DNA of 6,575 nucleotides from a bacterium (lineage in GTDB: Bacteria; Bacillota; Clostridia; Christensenellales; CAG-138). How positions within the stretch are numbered: the stretch's first letter is position 1; each line of letters starts with the position of its first letter. The notes under the pieces were generated by a model. The model saw only the letters and a list, made by a program, of their open reading frames with translations. It had not been told where the DNA came from and made no database searches. Positions 5,127-6,575 of this stretch are shown here, one piece after another. The position numbers and the translations under genes were made by a program. The DNA lies in assembly GCA_029218485.1 (NCBI GenBank), contig JAQXRK010000257.1, positions 1 through 6,575 on the forward strand, given 5' to 3'.

Positions 5127-6575
5127 ATGGTTTTCAGTGAGATCATCGTGTTCCTGCTGTACCTGGCGTTCATGCTGGGCATCGGCGTATACTTCTTCCT
5201 GCACTCTGCCGGCAAGGGCGACAAGGAATATTTCCTCGGCGGCCGCAGCATGGGACCGTGGGTCACGGCGATGAGCGCGCAGGCGTCCGACATGAGCGCC
5301 TGGCTGCTCATGGGTCTCCCGGGCAGCATCTTCGCCTGGGGCATGGGGCAGGTCTGGATCGCCATCGGCCTTGCGCTGGGCACGGCCGTCAACTGGATCT
5401 TCGTGGCCGCGCGCCTGCGCCGGTTCTCCAAGGCGTCCAACGATTCCATCACGCTGCCGCAGTATCTGACCAACCGCTTTGCGAGCACCAATCCGGCGCT
5501 CAAGATCGTGTGCGCCATCGTGTTCCTGATCGCGTTCACGGTCTATGTGGCGTCCGCGTTCGTGGCGGGCCGTTCGGTGCTCACCGCGATCATCCCCTCC
5601 CTCGACCCGATGCTCGCGATCGCCATCTTTGCCGTGATCGTGCTGCTGTACACGTTCCTCGGCGGCTACAAGGCCGTCTGCTGGACGGACTTCTTTCAGG
5701 GCATGCTGATGCTCGTGGCGCTGCTGTCCGTACCGATCGTGATGGCTGCCATGGGCCGCTTCGGCGATGCCGCCCTGTACGACGCGATCAACGGCGCGGC
5801 ATTCACGACGAATCTGTTCAGCGCGAGCTGGACGGATATCGTGACCGGGCTTGCGTGGGGTCTCGGTTACCTCGGCATGCCGCATATCCTCGTGCGGTTC
5901 ATGGCCATTGAGAAGCCCTCCATGGTCAAAAAGTCCGCCACGGTCGCGCTCGTCTGGCTCGTGCTCACGCTCGGCGCAACGGTGCTGATCGCGCTCTTCG
6001 GCCGCACCTGGCTCATGAGCGACGGCACGGCGCTGGCCACGCTGCTCATCCCCGCCGACCGCAACATGGTGTTCATCCGCATCGTGCAGGATCTGTTCCC
6101 GGGCGTGGTCACCGGCCTGCTGCTCGCCGCCATCATCGCCGCGTCGATGAGCACGGCCGACTCGCAGCTGCTGGTCGCCGCATCCTCGTTCACGAGCGAC
6201 CTGTACCAGCCGCTCATCCGCAAGAACAAGGCCTCCAATACCGAAATGCTCTGGGTGGGCCGCATCGTGGTCGCCGCGGTTGCCGTCGTCGCGTTCTTCA
6301 TCGCGACCAGCGGCGGCGAATGGGCGAACGACATCATGAACATGGTCGAGAACGCCTGGGGTCTGTTCGGCGCCGCGTTCGGGCCGGTTGTGCTCCTGTC
6401 GCTGTTCTGGAAGCGCTTCAACTTTGCGGGCGCTCTCGCGGGCATCATTGCCGGCGCGGCGGGGGATATCGCCTGGCTTCTGCTGTTCACCTCCACGATC
6501 TCGGAGGCCGCCGTGTTCAACACGAATATCTATGAGATTCTGCCGGGCTTCGTATTCGGCCTGATCGTCGCCGTG
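5127..6575 (+). CDS. putP: Sodium/proline symporter, PutP type (C-terminus cut by the right edge)
   Basis: This inner-membrane member of the sodium:solute symporter family couples Na+ entry to proline uptake. The frame is open for 483 codons to the window end; E. coli PutP has about 500 residues, so only the tail is missing. Landmarks follow PutP almost residue for residue: EYFLGGRSMGPWVTAMSAQA (34-53), SDMSAWLLMGLPGS (54-67) with the Na+-site D55, WTDFFQ (186-191), MGPW and GYLGMPHILVRFMA (247-260), and IAASMSTADSQLL (337-349) with S342/T343 as the second part of the Na+ site. Y140, W244, Y248 and P252, implicated in proline binding in PutP, are all present at the same numbers. The ATG at 5127 has GGAG 10 nt upstream; the ATG at 5111 is out of frame. 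An OpuE-like osmotic role is the main alternative. Divergent from the LysR gene, which probably regulates it. Confidence 0.94.
   Translation, partial: MVFSEIIVFLLYLAFMLGIGVYFFLHSAGKGDKEYFLGGRSMGPWVTAMSAQASDMSAWLLMGLPGSIFAWGMGQVWIAIGLALGTAVNWIFVAARLRRFSKASNDSITLPQYLTNRFASTNPALKIVCAIVFLIAFTVYVASAFVAGRSVLTAIIPSLDPMLAIAIFAVIVLLYTFLGGYKAVCWTDFFQGMLMLVALLSVPIVMAAMGRFGDAALYDAINGAAFTTNLFSASWTDIVTGLAWGLGYLGMPHILVRFMAIEKPSMVKKSATVALVWLVLTLGATVLIALFGRTWLMSDGTALATLLIPADRNMVFIRIVQDLFPGVVTGLLLAAIIAASMSTADSQLLVAASSFTSDLYQPLIRKNKASNTEMLWVGRIVVAAVAVVAFFIATSGGEWANDIMNMVENAWGLFGAAFGPVVLLSLFWKRFNFAGALAGIIAGAAGDIAWLLLFTSTISEAAVFNTNIYEILPGFVFGLIVAV

Noticed and set aside
5121..5885. A 254-codon open frame antisense to putP, and another at 5867-6523
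   Set aside because: Composition (His/Arg/Asp/Glu- or Ser/Thr/Ala-rich) is that of an antisense shadow; putP on the opposite strand is unambiguous.
1..6575. A novel defence, mobile or biosynthetic system
   Set aside because: All complete genes belong to well-known families, with no integrase, transposase, repeat array, phage or secretion signature.

Overview
The window looks like chromosomal housekeeping DNA from a GC-rich low-branching Firmicute, most likely a Clostridia-type anaerobe. The evidence is strong G/C preference at third codon positions in every gene, AT-rich intergenic promoters that match the sigma-A consensus with 17-bp spacers, purine-rich Shine-Dalgarno sequences (GGGAGG, AAGGAAG), and a seryl-tRNA synthetase whose motif 3 is of a type I associate with Clostridia. 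This taxonomic call is an inference from composition and protein style; no 16S or other marker is present.

Layout from left to right. Positions 1-390 (minus) hold the start of an unrecognised, very hydrophobic multi-pass membrane protein that runs off the left edge. A clear intrinsic terminator at 460-491 (minus) closes the next transcription unit, which is read leftward: argS (arginyl-tRNA synthetase, 3825 to 2125) followed by serS (seryl-tRNA synthetase, 1909 to 629). A near-consensus promoter lies just upstream of argS (3863-3891). The two synthetase genes are separated by a 215-nt spacer unusually rich in inverted repeats, one of which can in principle trap the serS ribosome binding site. 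No T-box leader is visible for either synthetase gene.

The right part is a divergent pair: a LysR-type regulator (4968 to 4048, minus, GTG start) and a PutP-type sodium/proline symporter (5127 onward, plus, cut by the right edge before its C-terminus). The 158-bp gap between them carries a good sigma-A promoter in each direction. It also carries a 17-bp inverted repeat, CATGAA-N5-TTCATG, that contains the T-N11-A LysR box. This repeat fills exactly the -35/-10 spacer of the regulator's own promoter and is centred about 70 bp upstream of the predicted putP start of transcription. That is the classical geometry of a LysR-type regulator that represses itself and controls the divergent gene.

I see no mobile element, CRISPR array, tRNA, rRNA, prophage or defence gene. 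The long open frames antisense to argS, serS and putP are shadows of G/C-rich third positions. I do not find a new multi-gene system; the items most worth a second look are the argS-serS spacer structures and the lysR-putP control region.
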